Assembly (NCBI GenBank): GCA_004154925.1
Contig: QJNS01000125.1
Coordinates: 165,669 to 229,668, forward strand
Reading direction: 5' to 3'
Origin: Monosporascus cannonballus
Lineage: Eukaryota > Ascomycota > Sordariomycetes > Xylariales
DNA: 64,000 bases
The translations under genes and the position numbers were made by a program. Positions 36,541 to 48,218 of this stretch are shown here, one piece after another. The number at the start of each line of letters is the position of its first letter. The first letter of the stretch is position 1. A model generated the notes under the pieces. The model ran no database searches, was not told the origin of the DNA, and saw only the letters and a list, made by a program, of their open reading frames with translations.

Positions 36541-39246
36541 AATCCGATTAATTTTAATTAATGCGATATGTTGTTATTAAGTTATTTGAATTTGTTATTG
36601 CGAAATGCCAAAAATCATCCAGGATGCTTGTGCATCCAGGATGCTTGTGTGGTACGTTATTTTATTTATTTTAAAATTAAAAAAGATAATAATTTTTGGC
36701 CCGGATGGAATAATAAGATTTTTACCGAACTAGACGATAAATGCCGATATGCTAAAATTCCCCGATAGTTAAAATACTTTAAATCTTATTATTTATATCT
36801 TAAGTCAAAACGGAATCAAAAGGCTATATTATAAGGATATTTATGTTATTTCCCGGTGCTTTATATTTAATATAAGCTTTTAAATATAAGAATACCTTTT
36901 TCGGAAATTTACTTTTTTAATCCCATAATTCAAAAAATACGGAATAAAAAGGTAAATTAAGAAAAAAACCAGATTTTAAAATCTTAATGTAAATACGGCA
37001 AGAAAATATGGTTTAGGTATAAGAACGATTAATGTATTAAATATGTTATTAAAAAGTTTGCGAATAAAAATTTATTTAAGTCGGAAATTATTAAAAATTA
37101 AAAGATTATAAAGGCTTTCGAAAATAAAGTATCGAAAAGCCCTAATCAATAAGACCTTATGCGAAATAACGAAAAAAACGCGTAACCAGATTAAAATCCC
37201 TTTTCGATATAAAGGCAAAATGCTTAAGGCCATAATTAATTCCGGAGCAAAAAATAATTTTATTTTTTTATAATAATAGAAAAATATTAGATTTCTTGGA
37301 AATATAAATTAAAATCCTATAAATTACGTACGGTAAACGGAAATTTGTTTACTTACGAAAATAAACGAGTTCTCCGAGAAATTAAGGAATTCTTAATATA
37401 AATTCAGGGATATTAAAAATATATTTTATTAGATATCGTTAATATTTCCGGATACGATATTATTTTAAAAATACTTTAATTTTATTTTAATAATTTACGA
37501 ATTAATTGGAAAAAACGAATATGTTCTTCGAATAAAATGTTAAATAAAAATAATAAAGAAATTTGGTATGTTATTAAGGAAATATAAATTCCTAATTAAA
37601 TTTTTATAATATTACTAAAATATTAAGGATTTAAGAAATTATTTAAAAATAAAAAAAATTACGAATTACCGTTATACGGTTAATAGGATTATTGCATATT
37701 TATTAAAAAAAGGTATTATCCTAAATTTTATAAAATTTATTACGTAAACCCAAAAAAATCGAAAGTTTTATATAAAAATATATAACTAAATTTAAAAAAA
37801 AGATATATTTAATTTTCTAATTCCTTTATTAGATATTTAATCTTTATAATACCAAAAATTAAAGATAACAAATAAAAAATTAATAAGGATAAAAATTCTA
37901 TTTACTGAAAAATAATTAATTATAAATAATTAAATAATATTATAATTAAAAACGGATATTTTTTAATTTTTATAAATACCTTAAAGGAAAATATTAATAA
38001 AGTTAAATAATTTACGGCGCTTAATTTTCGCAATAATTATTATTGCATTAAAATAATTAAAGGAAAAAAATAAAAAATAATATTTAAAATAATATATAGA
38101 CTTTATAAGTACCGAATAATGTCCATAAGATTTATTAATGCTTTTGCCAATTTCCAAAATTTGGTTATAATTATATTATAATAATATTTGGATAAATTTG
38201 TATTCGTTTACCTCGACAATATCCTTATTTATTCCGAAACCTTAAAAAAGCATAAGAAATATATTATTTAAATATTTAAAACTTTAAACGAAACCAATAT
38301 TCGAATTAACTTTATTAAGAATATATAGCATATTTAAAAATTAAATTTTTTGGGATTTATTTTTATATTTGAATAAATTCAAATTTAACGTTTTAAGTTG
38401 GAAATAATTAAAAACTAGCTTATCCATACTAAAGCGACCGTTATAAATATCTGATAAATTTTAGGATTTACGGGTTACATATACGGCTTAATTAAGGGAT
38501 ATAGAAATATAATTAGGTTTTTAACGAAATTTACTACTAAGAAATACGTTAAGAAAAAATTTAAATTTTCCGAAAAAGCAAAAAAAACGTTTTAGGAATT
38601 AAAAAAAATAATTATTAACGGATTTATTATAAGGATACCAAATCCAGACAAAATAAAACGATTAAAGATAGATATTTCCGAATATACCTTAAGCGTAATT
38701 TTAAAATAACAAAAAAATAACGGCAAATAATACCTAATAATATATTATTTAAAAACATTTCGAAATATAGAATTTAAATACCAGATTTACGACAAAAAAT
38801 TATTAATAATTATTAATACCTTAAAGGAATAAAAATTTTTCTTTAACGGAACGAAAAAACCTTTCGAAGTTTACTTTAATTACAAAAACCTTATTCGATT
38901 TATAAAAACCCAAATATTAAATGAATAATATAAAAATAAATATTTTTTATCCAAATTTAATTTTAAGATTTATTATATTAAGGGCAAAAAAAATATTTAG
39001 GTAAATATTTTTAATTACAAAAAGAATTATAATTTTAAAATTCCCAAAAAAGCATATAAATATTATAATATAATAAGGATAACATTATATAGTTATGCGA
39101 AATAATAAAAAAACTTATTATCGAATTATTAATACGGTTTCGGAATTTTTACGATACAAAAAAATAAAAAGAATTTAGCAATTAAAAGGATAACAAAAAA
39201 ATTAGTTATTATATTATGATAAAATTTATGTTCCTAAGGATTAATA

Positions 39247-39664
39247 TGTTACAAAAACAGGGGTTCCTGTCTTAAAGGACCGGCTTTTAAGGCCTAGCGT
39301 AAACCTTTTACGGCTAAACCCCGGACGGCAGGTTTTGGTTAGAACTTAGAGGGAAATAATCTAAATAATCTAAATAATCTGAGCCAGATTATTTAGATTA
39401 TATAAATTTACGATATATTTATTTTAAGGAATTGGGATATATAAACGAACTTTAATATAATTAACTTTTACTTAGTTTTTCGCTCCTTAATTGTTAATCT
39501 AAATTTACAGCTAAAGGCAGCCGTTCTTTATTATAGGAAAAGTACCTGAAATCTCTTTAACGAACACATTTTAAGTTATTCCTCGCCTTATTATTACCTG
39601 CAAATCAAGACCCTTTTCGGATACTGCTTATACCTCCAGGTGGATGTATGACAGGTTCGTTACA
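39247..39664 (+). mobile_element. Solo LTR, type B, inserted in E4
   Basis: 418 bp, TGTTACAAAAACAGG ... CAGGTTCGTTACA, with a perfect target duplication TAATA at 39242-39246 and 39665-39669. Its end is well preserved and its U3 moderately mutated. Confidence 0.93.
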
Positions 39665-41741
39665 TAATAGGAATAATTCGTAAAGAAATTTTACGAAAAC
39701 TTATTGTATGGATATTAAGGAATTTTCAAAATTATTAAACGGCTATAAAAACGGTATAATTTTCCAGAATTACGCCATATGGTTAAGAAAATAATTAAGG
39801 ATTATAATATTTGCAGTAAGGCCAAAATAATACGTTATAAGCTTTACGGGTTATTATAACTTATCGATATTCTTAATAAGGCAAAGAATATTATAATTTA
39901 AGATTTTATTATTAGCTTATTCTTATTTAAAGACTTAATTATTGGAATTAAATACGATAAAATATGGATAATTATTCATAGATTTACTAAATATAGGTAT
40001 TTGTTACCTTGTAAAGGAAATATAATAATAAAATAATTAGTTTACGCCTTTATTAAATAATATCTTAATAAATATGAAATACCTGAAAAAATCGTTTTAA
40101 ACCGAAATACGTTATTTATTTTAAAATTTGGTATTAGTTTTTTTAAATAAATTAATATTAAACTTAAATTCTTAATAGCATATTATTTTTAAACGGATAG
40201 CCAAACCGAAAAATTTAATTAGACTTTAAAATAATATTTACGAAATTACGTTAATTATTAGCAAAATAATTAGGTAAAGTTCTTATTATTGGCATAAATC
40301 GCTTATAATATATTAATTAATAAAAATATGAGCGTATTTTCTTATATAATTATATATGGATATAATACAAAGATAAAATGATTTAAATAATTACTTATTA
40401 AGGTATTAAAGATTATTATAATTATCTTAAAAATAAAGATATTAATAATAAAAATCAAAATAATCTAAATTTATTTCTAAAATAAATTACGATTTTTTAA
40501 TAGCGAATAATTTAGTATTATAATAAAAAAAGAATTAAGGGATTAATTTTAACAAAAGGAAATAAAGTTTATTTGTTACGCCAGAAATAAAACGTAATTT
40601 TAAATATTTTATAAATTAAAACGAAAAAACCTAACGATAAACTTAATTTTAAAAAATTTGGCCCGTTTAAAATTAACGAAATTATTTCCAAAATGAATTA
40701 CTAATTATCGCTATTTAAAAATATAAAAATATATCTTATTTTCCATATTTCCTTCTTTAAGTTAATATTTAAAAACGCCTTTTTAAAAATAAATTTAAAA
40801 ATCGAAAAAAATACTAATAATAAATACAAAATTAAATAAATATTAAATCTTAAAATAGTTAAAAATAAAATCCAGTACTTAATTAAATAAGAAAGGTACT
40901 TACATAAAAAAATACGTAAAAGTTATTTAATTACTTAATAAATATAATAAACTTAATTAAGACGTTTTACCGCCAAAATCCTGATTAACTGTTTCTAATA
41001 CGGCTAAGATTATAAGTAATAACGGTTCCCCGCTTAAATCTAAACTTTCGGCGTTCCAGTTGAAAAGAATAAACGATTCCAAAATAACGTCCATTTTAAA
41101 AGTAAATTATATTTGTTTTGCATCCATATGACGTTACTTTTCTTCTATCTTTTCCCATTTTTCCAGTTGGTTTAATTCCAAACTTTCTTTTAATAATTTT
41201 ACCGCTTTTTTTTGAAAAGGTTTTATTAAAGGCGTAAATGCCTTAATTTTTTAATAAATTTTTTCGACTTTTTATTCTCTTAACGGCATAATTCGGTTGA
41301 CTTTTTTTTATTGCTTTTTATTTTCTTTTTGTAATTTCCTAGTACGTTAAAAAATTATTTTTAATTTTACGTCATTTGCGTAATAAACGATTTTACGTTT
41401 CGTTTATTTTCTGCAATAAGTTTATGGTTAAAACGTTATAAAAAGGACGTTACCGACAAATATAATAATTATAACTTAAATATTTAGGAATATAAAAATA
41501 ATTTGTTTCGCCGAATCGGACATAATTTGAATACAGGAAAGTTTTAATGCCAAATTTTTTTAATCGAATTCATACGAATATCGCGAAAACCGCGTTAATT
41601 TAACCGAGGTTTTTTTTTCTTTTTGGATACGATCTATTATGGTAAAATCAGCTGGAATATTTCTAATTTTTTTTAACAAAAACAAAGTGGCGACTTACGG
41701 TTTTTATCTTTGGGACAAAAATCTTTGGAAAGGAGAAATAA

Positions 41742-42157
41742 TATTATAAGAACAGGGGTTCCTATTTCGAGGAAATTAACTTTTAAGGCCTAACGCGGAC
41801 CTGTTACGGCTAAACCCCGGACGGAAAGCTTAGCTTTTAAGGTGATCTGGTTAATTTAGGTAATCTGGAGACCAAATCATATAAATTTAACAAATCTACG
41901 ATATATTTACTTTAAGAATTGAGATATATAATAAATCGAACCTTTATGTAAATAGCACTTATTTAGTTTTGCTTTTTAATTATTAATCTAAGTTTTTAGT
42001 TAAAGGTAATTGTACCGTTTTTTAATTGAGGGAAAAGTCTTTAAATCTTTTTAACGAATATTTTGAATTATTCCTCGCCTTATTATTATTTGCAAATTAA
42101 GATCCCATTTCGGATAATTGCTTATATTACCAGGTGGTGTATAACAGGTTCGTTATA
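41742..42157 (+). repeat. E4 3' LTR (type B)
   Basis: 416 bp, preceded by the ATCTTTGGGACAAAAATC text and a purine tract (AAGGAGAAATAA), as in E1. Confidence 0.92.
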
Positions 42158-45100
42158 TTAGCTTTGCTGGCGTTTTCCTTTAAGGTATTTATAAAGGTCA
42201 AAAAATATTTATTTTTAATCGTAATATTATTTAATTATTTATAATCGATTATTTTTCGGTAAATAAGATTTCCGTTTTTATTAATCCTTTATTTATTATT
42301 TTTAATTTTTAGTATTATAAAAACTAGATATTTAGTAAAGAAATTAAAAAATTGAATATATTTTTTATAAAGCTTTTAACTTTTTTAAATTTATATAATA
42401 AATTTTGTAAAATTTAGGATAATATTTTTTTAATAAGTATCTTATAGTTTTATTGATTATATAGCTGTAATTCGTAATTTTTCTTATTTTTAAATAATTT
42501 CTTAAATTCTTAATATTTCGGTGGTACTATAAAGATTTAATTAGGAATCCGTACTTCTTTAATAATATAACAAATTTTTCGATTATTTTTTTCTGGCATT
42601 TTATCCCAAAAAATATTTGCTTTTTTTAATTAATCCGGGGTTATTAAAATAAAATTAAAATATTTTTAGGATAATATCGTATTTAGAAATATTGGCGATA
42701 TCCAGCGAAATATTTTTTTAATATTTTTAAATTTATATTTAGAATTCCTTAATTTCTCGAAAAATTTATTTATTTTCATATATAAACAAATTTCTATTTA
42801 CTATGCGTAACGTATAAAATTTTAATTTATATTTTTAGGAAATTTAATATTTTTTTTGTTATAATAAAGAAAATAAAATTACTTTTTACGCCGGAATCAA
42901 TTATGGCTTTAAATATTTTACCTTTATATTAAAAAAGGATTTTAATTTGGTTACGTATTTTTTTCGTTATTTCATATAAGGTCTTATTAGGCGGGATTTT
43001 TCGATACCTTAATTTCGAAAATCTTTATCGTTTTTTAATTAATATAATTTGGTTATTTAAAGATATTTTTATTTTCGGGTTTTTCTGGCGGCGTACCTAA
43101 TGCAATAATTATTTATATATTTATATTATCTTTTTCGGCCGTATTAATATCTGTAAATAATAGTTTTTTTCTGGTTTATCTTTGGGTTTTAGGTTTTCCG
43201 GATTATAAGGTTAAAAAAATAAATTTTCGAAAGAAGTATTTTTATATTTAAGAACTTATATTAAATACAAAATATTAAGAAATAATATAAATATGTTTAT
43301 AATATAATTTTTTAATTCCATTTTAATTTAAGATATAAATAATAAGGTTGAAGGTATTTTAATTATTAGAAAATTTTAATATATCGGTATTTATTATGTA
43401 ATTCAATAAAAATCTTATTATTTTATCCGGGTTAAAAATTTTTTTTTTTTTTAGTTTTAAAATAAACGAAATAATTATTTTAATAATAAGTAATAAAATA
43501 TAATAAGTTAAAAAGGTTTACCGATAATATCTTTTTATAAATAATTTATTTTGGAAATTCGTAAAATCTTAAAAATAATTATCCGTAATTATTAATATTT
43601 GGTCGAAATTAACCGTTTTTTATATATATTTTATATTTTTGGGAATTAAAGTAATATTAATATTTTAACTTTATGGCCATCCTGGAAACCGTTTATTTAG
43701 GATAATACTTATAGGTTTTAACTTTAGAATTTTAGCAAATACAATAAATTTTGTACTTTAGGTTATTATTCCAAATTTAAGTAATTATAGCAATAATGAA
43801 TTCTGGCTAAAAGGAAATTAAGCTAACTTTTTTCTTTTTTTTTTTACCTTATTATCGGTTTTTTGTTTAACCGTTTTGGCTTTTTTCTGCGATTAAGGAA
43901 TTCCTCTCTTTTTGGAATTTCTTTTAGCGGGAAAATAATATTCGCTTTTGAAATGGCCTTTTTTGCCATAATTAAAACATTTTATTTTGAATTTGTTTTT
44001 CTTAGGTTTTTTCAAAATAAAATTCGTTTTTTTCTAAGGCTTACCCTTATTTTTCTTAGTTTGGCTATAGGAGCTCTTATCGTTACCTCGTTTATCAGTT
44101 TTTTTCTTTTCGAAATACCGATTAAAAATTCGTTAATTAGTAATAATAACCTTATTTATATATTTTGTAAAAAATCCAGTTTTTAATTCTTTATATATTT
44201 CGTCCTTAATTTAAAGTTTTAAATTATTATAATAAAAATTAAAAAAGATGCTTTTTAATAAATTAAAAATAATTATTAAACGGTTAAATTCGATAATATA
44301 TTTAAATATTAATTTGGTTTAATAAAAAAAGTAAAATTATTTAATAACGTTTTATTTTTTATTAAAGTTGCCGAATAAGACGCGTATTTTTTTAAAAAAT
44401 TTCCATAATCGCTAAAGATATAATTAATAAAATCCGAAAATTTTTTTGGGTATTTTTCGAAGTAATCCGTTAAAATGGGTTCGAATTATTAACGTATTCG
44501 TTTAATTAAGAACTGAAAAATGGCTATTATTTTTTAGTAATTTTCCGTTAAAGAATTTTTATAAAACTTAAGGTAAAATCTGGCCTAAATTAAGAATTTA
44601 TTAAGATTTTTTAGTCCGTTATAAAATTTAAGGAAAATTAACTTATAACCCTTAATATCTGGCATTTTATAGTAACTAAGAGGAGGAACAATTCCTTTTC
44701 GTATCCGGTTTATGCCGAACAATAGCAAAATCAAGATTTTTATTTACGTTCGCCTTTAATCTAATAAAGAAAATTAATAACTAACCCTTTGGCTTTACTT
44801 TTTAAAAAAGCCAAATTATGGAAATACTGGTTTTTTTCCTTTTAATCGTATATTCTTTTTTTTAAGTTCTGAACTTCTGCCTTTAAAGCGTCTAATTCTT
44901 TTTTGCAGGGGATTTTTAACTTTTTGTCCTATATTTTTTTCCTTAACTTTTTCCTGTTCTAATTCTTAAACCTTAATGGTATTTTGGGAAATCGGAAAAA
45001 GTTATTATTAAAGCTGGAAAAAAAAATTTCTTAAAATCGTATTATAAAAAGAACCATATTATTAATTAATTAAAAAATTTCCTTAGTAAGGAATAAATCG

Positions 45101-45264
45101 TTAAATCTTATTAATAATATTTTATTAACTAATAATGAAAATTATATATATTATTTATTTTTAAAATATTATCCGGTATTATCGTTTATATTAAATTCAA
45201 AAATATTTATGCTTTAATTAAGCGGTAAATTATCTGTCAGTTATTAATTAAAAAATTATTAAAA
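42158..45264 (-). pseudogene. E2 5' internal region (gag, protease, start of RT)
   Basis: The minus strand gives the RT N-terminal region near 42160-42500, protease near 42620-42900 and gag from about 43400 to 45000. The zinc knuckle near 43950 retains CFN..GKKGHF but has Tyr for two Cys. The plus-strand open frame at 43863-44186 is an antisense shadow. Confidence 0.7.
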
Positions 45265-45684
45265 TATAACGAATTTATTATATATTTATTTGGTAATATA
45301 AATAATATCCGAAAAAAGTTTTAATTTATAAATAATAATAAGGCAAAAAATAATTTAATATATTTATTAAAAAAATTTTAAAATATTTTTTCTTAATTAA
45401 AAAATAATATATTTATTTTTAGCTAAAAACTTAAATTAATTATTAAAAAGCGAAATTAAGTAAGTATTATTTATATAAGAAATTCGTACCTATTATATTT
45501 TTCTTATTTTTCATAACTTTCGTATTATTTCTATTTATTTTCTGGAATATCTCTGGTGGTCCCTGGAATGTCTCTGGATGGTCTCTGTCGTTTCCGTAGA
45601 GACCATTTAGTGGGGCCGAAGTTTATCCACCAGACCTGGGTCCTGGGTCCCTTTTCTGGCCGGGGGTCTTCTTAATCCGTAACA
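45265..45684 (-). repeat. E2 5' LTR (type A)
   Basis: The inner end is heavily AT-mutated, whereas the outer 150 bp (CCAGACCTGGGTCCTGGG ... CCGTAACA) are intact. The same polarity is seen in the E3 5' LTR. Confidence 0.9.
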
Positions 45685-45689
45685 CTTTT

Positions 45690-46340
45690 GCAGTTTCTAG
45701 TACTGGGCAGTTGCTACCATCCCTATGCCGGCTCCATGATTCTATCCTATAAAGTCGTTCCCTATTAGCATTATACCACATACTTTAGGTCGTTGTTGTA
45801 ATATTGTACAGATTGCTCTTGGCTTAAGGGGTTGTATTTGGTGGTGATTTTTTTTTCTTTATATCGGATCAGGAATGATGTATAAGAGTGCATCTAACGC
45901 CGGATGTGAATGCTTAAAAGAGCATGACGCTTTGATACTGTGTAATTCAGCTGACTTTCGCGGTCCTGTCATGCTGTCTTGGTATGATATCGGCATATCA
46001 GAAAAGCTAGAAGGTATGCTCCTATTTGCACTTAAGTAGAAATAAAACCAAATATTTCGTAGACTCTTTTGAAGAATACATCTAGGGTTTTAGCTTTAAA
46101 TTCGATGAGAAAAATTTAGCTCATATGCATGTGCAACTGTTATGGCAACAACTTAGCAGCTGAGCTGCTATAGCATACGGCTCTTGCTAACATAGATGAT
46201 TTCAACCCTTCCGCTCACCTGCCTGAGCGGCGGTATTATACCGTTTCTGCAGCTGTCGTCAGCATCGACGTTCCCCTTTATAACGGGGATCTTAGCAGTT
46301 ATCGTGACTCCAACTTTTCCCATGTTACTACAATCCTACG
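45690..46340. other. Right border of the repeat block and promoter region of the J-domain gene
   Basis: Normal-GC DNA. A 17-bp near-perfect palindrome, TAGCAGCT-G-AGCTGCTA, lies at 46154-46170, about 170 bp before the J-domain start. No other gene seen. Confidence 0.5.
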
Positions 46341-47570
46341 ATGGCGTCCTCTAACCTTTACGCCCTGCTCCAACTGGAGCCTACGGCGACCCATGAGGAG
46401 ATCGTCACATCATATCGGCGACTTGCGCAAATTTACCACCCTGACAAGAACCCTGGCCTCGGTGCTGAAGCCACGGAAAGATTCCAGCAGGTAGGTGATT
46501 CGCCGTGACTTCTCTGCCTTGTCGACACTCAGCCGTGATGCTATACCTCTCCCCATTGTTGGCGATCTCACCATGTCATCATGTATCTTCATTTCTCGAC
46601 GATCTAGCGATGTCGCCCTGATTTCCATTATTGCTCCGTTTATAATATCGACCGCATTCTAACCATCGCTAAGCTGTTATTCTTTACAACCTCATCGTCG
46701 ACTTGTCTTACAGCGCCGACCCCCTTTCCATCAAAAACTATAAGCCGTGCCTTCCCCTTTTCTGGGTGGTTTGATTATTACATCGATCCTTCCCCTTTTG
46801 TTTGCAGTCTGGATATGTCGCGTATCTTCCACCTTTTTCTTGCGAGGTAGCCATGTCGCCGTTCCTTCCCCCCATTTGGCGGCGCTCTTACATGCTCATA
46901 CCTTCCCCTTTTCACGGCTGGCTAACCTTATCCCCTTCTAGATCCAACAAGCGTACGAGACGCTCTCGCACGCTACAACTCGTGCCCGCTACGATACTAG
47001 TATCGGCCAGGTTTTTCCCAGATCGAACGCTATGGAGGCAAGTTACAGCTAAGATCTCGTGTTCCCCATTGGAGACAACCCCAACAGCTTCCACATGAAT
47101 CGTGTGCGGTATCCTGATGGTTCCCTCGGACCTTTCGCCTTCAGCTATGATCCTCAACACAATATAGCGGCCCCGGAGAGATATGCCCCGTTTTGGCAAC
47201 GTGACGACGGTGGTCTGGCTAGGGGCTTCGCCGCTGCCCAAGCTGCTCGAATTGCTCAAGCTGCTCGAACTGATCAGGCTACTCAAGCTGCCCGTGCAAT
47301 TCAAGCTGTTCAAAGAGCTGTTCAAGCTGTTGAAGCTATCCAAGCTGCACAGCCTGCCCAGCAGACCACAATGGTGAGCCGACCCATCACGCTTCACAGA
47401 TTCCCCATATTGTCCTTTTCACTGTTCTTTCAACCTATTCTTTATTAAGATCTCGCTTCCCTTCTTTTACCTGCACAAAACTTGTTAAAATTCTAACGGG
47501 TGAAACCACAGAGCCAAAGGCGGAGGACAAAGAGCGCAAGGCTGGCGATGCGGCGAGCAAGGAGGCATAA
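46341..47570 (+). pseudogene. J-domain (DnaJ/Hsp40) protein, interrupted by a stop codon
   Basis: Exon 1 is 46341-46490, the intron 46491-46941 (451 bp, branch CTAAC near 46923), exon 2 46942-47373, the intron 47374-47513 (branch CTAAC near 47493) and exon 3 47514-47570. Residues 1-75 form a J-domain: LYALLQLEPTATHEEIVTSYRRLA, the essential HPD in IYHPDKNPG, then FQQ joined to IQQAYETLSHATTRARYD. The frame meets TAA at 47050-47052 directly after SYS. Two codons later it stays open for 105 codons with sensible content (GDNPNSFHMNRVRYPDGS), followed by an Ala/Gln-rich helix-like tail (repeats of AAR, IQAV, QAA). CAA to TAA is a single CpA to TpA change, the classic RIP step. Undamaged it would encode about 212 residues, acting as an Hsp70 co-chaperone. 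If the stop is real, the product is a bare J-domain of about 86 residues, which might still be functional. Confidence 0.72.
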
Positions 47571-48218
47571 GGCATCCTATGATAGTTCGAATGTTTCGGG
47601 ATGTGGAAGGGGTCCAAAGTGACAGGGGAGGCACTGGACAACGGATACAATCCACACGACAGATCGTCTTCTGCTCGACTAAACTGGTCGTTTGACGAGG
47701 GATGAGGGGGAAAATAGCCGCAAGTGGAACCTCTACGGATTCAGCCTAAATCAAATCATACACGCGTATCAGCACTACGTGATACTGCTCGGCGGAATCG
47801 TTTCTCTCAGATCTTCACGTGCCGTGCTGGGATTTTCTGGCATTGAGTATGATGCGCTACGAACTGTGCTCCACCTTGAGTACGAAGAGATGCCGAGCCA
47901 GATGCCTAGGTCCCTGGCAAATTAAACGCACAAATGAGAACGCCGCGCTTTCCCGGTCCGAACGATTCCCAACCCGGAGAGAATGGTCGAGCTCTGAACC
48001 GCACAGTAATACCCAGTCCAATCAATCCGCAGTCATGCGCGAGGAAGCACTATAATGGCGCCTCATTGTGGGTTCGTCGCATGACCTACCGGTTGTTGCG
48101 ACGCATTCAGATGTAGATAGAGCAGTATATTGACCGACGTTCGGGTCTGAGCCAATATCTATGCGCGTGGTATAAAGAGGCCAGGTGGGCTTCACCCCTA
48201 GCCCGCGGGCTTCTCAAC
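47571..48218. promoter_or_regulatory. Intergenic region with TATA box for the xylose reductase-like gene
   Basis: TATAAAG lies at 48171-48177, 48 bp before the first in-frame ATG (48219) and 180 bp before the second (48351). Short open frames within 47692-48116 have no recognisable content. Confidence 0.5.

Larger units (their letters stand above)
34356..36657 (+). mobile_element. Pogo/Fot1-like DNA transposon, copy 2, carrying a solo LTR
   Basis: TA duplications lie at 34354-34355 and 36658-36659. Without the solo LTR and its duplication the element is 1,872 bp, almost the same as copy 1. The ends begin ACGTRCCAYAYAAGYATCC, and each carries AAGCATCCTGGAT twice. This subterminal motif is unlike the one in copy 1 although the transposases are close relatives. 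Excision in silico restores E4 sequence that matches the same site in E3 (near 24720). Confidence 0.93.
32780..41100 (+). pseudogene. E4 gag-pol remnant
   Basis: Gag near 33170-33660, zinc knuckle near 33850, protease near 37230-37480, RT near 37800-38600 with YLDN at 38209-38220, integrase near 39680-40340 and a chromodomain-like end near 40810-40980. It is interrupted by the pogo copy at 34356-36657 and the solo LTR at 39247-39664. No long open frame remains. Confidence 0.75.
32140..42157 (+). mobile_element. E4: plus-strand type B Gypsy element inserted in E2
   Basis: The LTRs 32140-32555 and 41742-42157 are both 416 bp. The target duplication is TTAAC at 32135-32139 and TTAGC at 42158-42162, one G-to-A apart. 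The internal region carries a pogo copy (34356-36657) and a solo LTR (39247-39664). Its polyprotein remnant matches E1 in order. The RT motif at 38209-38220 reads YLDN. Confidence 0.93.
19522..45684 (-). mobile_element. E2: minus-strand Ty3/Gypsy element split by two further elements
   Basis: The 3' LTR is 19522-19942 and the 5' LTR is 45265-45684 (421 and 420 bp, type A). A perfect target duplication CTTTT lies at 19517-19521 and 45685-45689. E2 internal DNA survives as 19943-22549, 31523-32139 and 42158-45264. These join in register: the RT-RNase H text on either side of E3 is continuous, as is the sequence on either side of E4. On the minus strand the RT motif near 31940 reads F-N-N where L-D-D is expected. 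The zinc knuckle near 43950 has lost Cys ligands. Dead element. Confidence 0.93.

Noticed and set aside
3263..45684. AT-rich block as mitochondrial DNA insertion
   Set aside because: It contains LTRs, target duplications and Gypsy and pogo gene remnants with transition-type decay, not mitochondrial genes.
3263..45684. AT-rich block as a centromere
   Set aside because: RIPed repeats can form centromeres, but nothing in 42 kb separates this from an ordinary heterochromatic island; it would need CENP-A mapping.
47692..48116. Overlapping small ORFs before the reductase gene
   Set aside because: Three overlapping frames of similar length with no recognisable content or splice partners.
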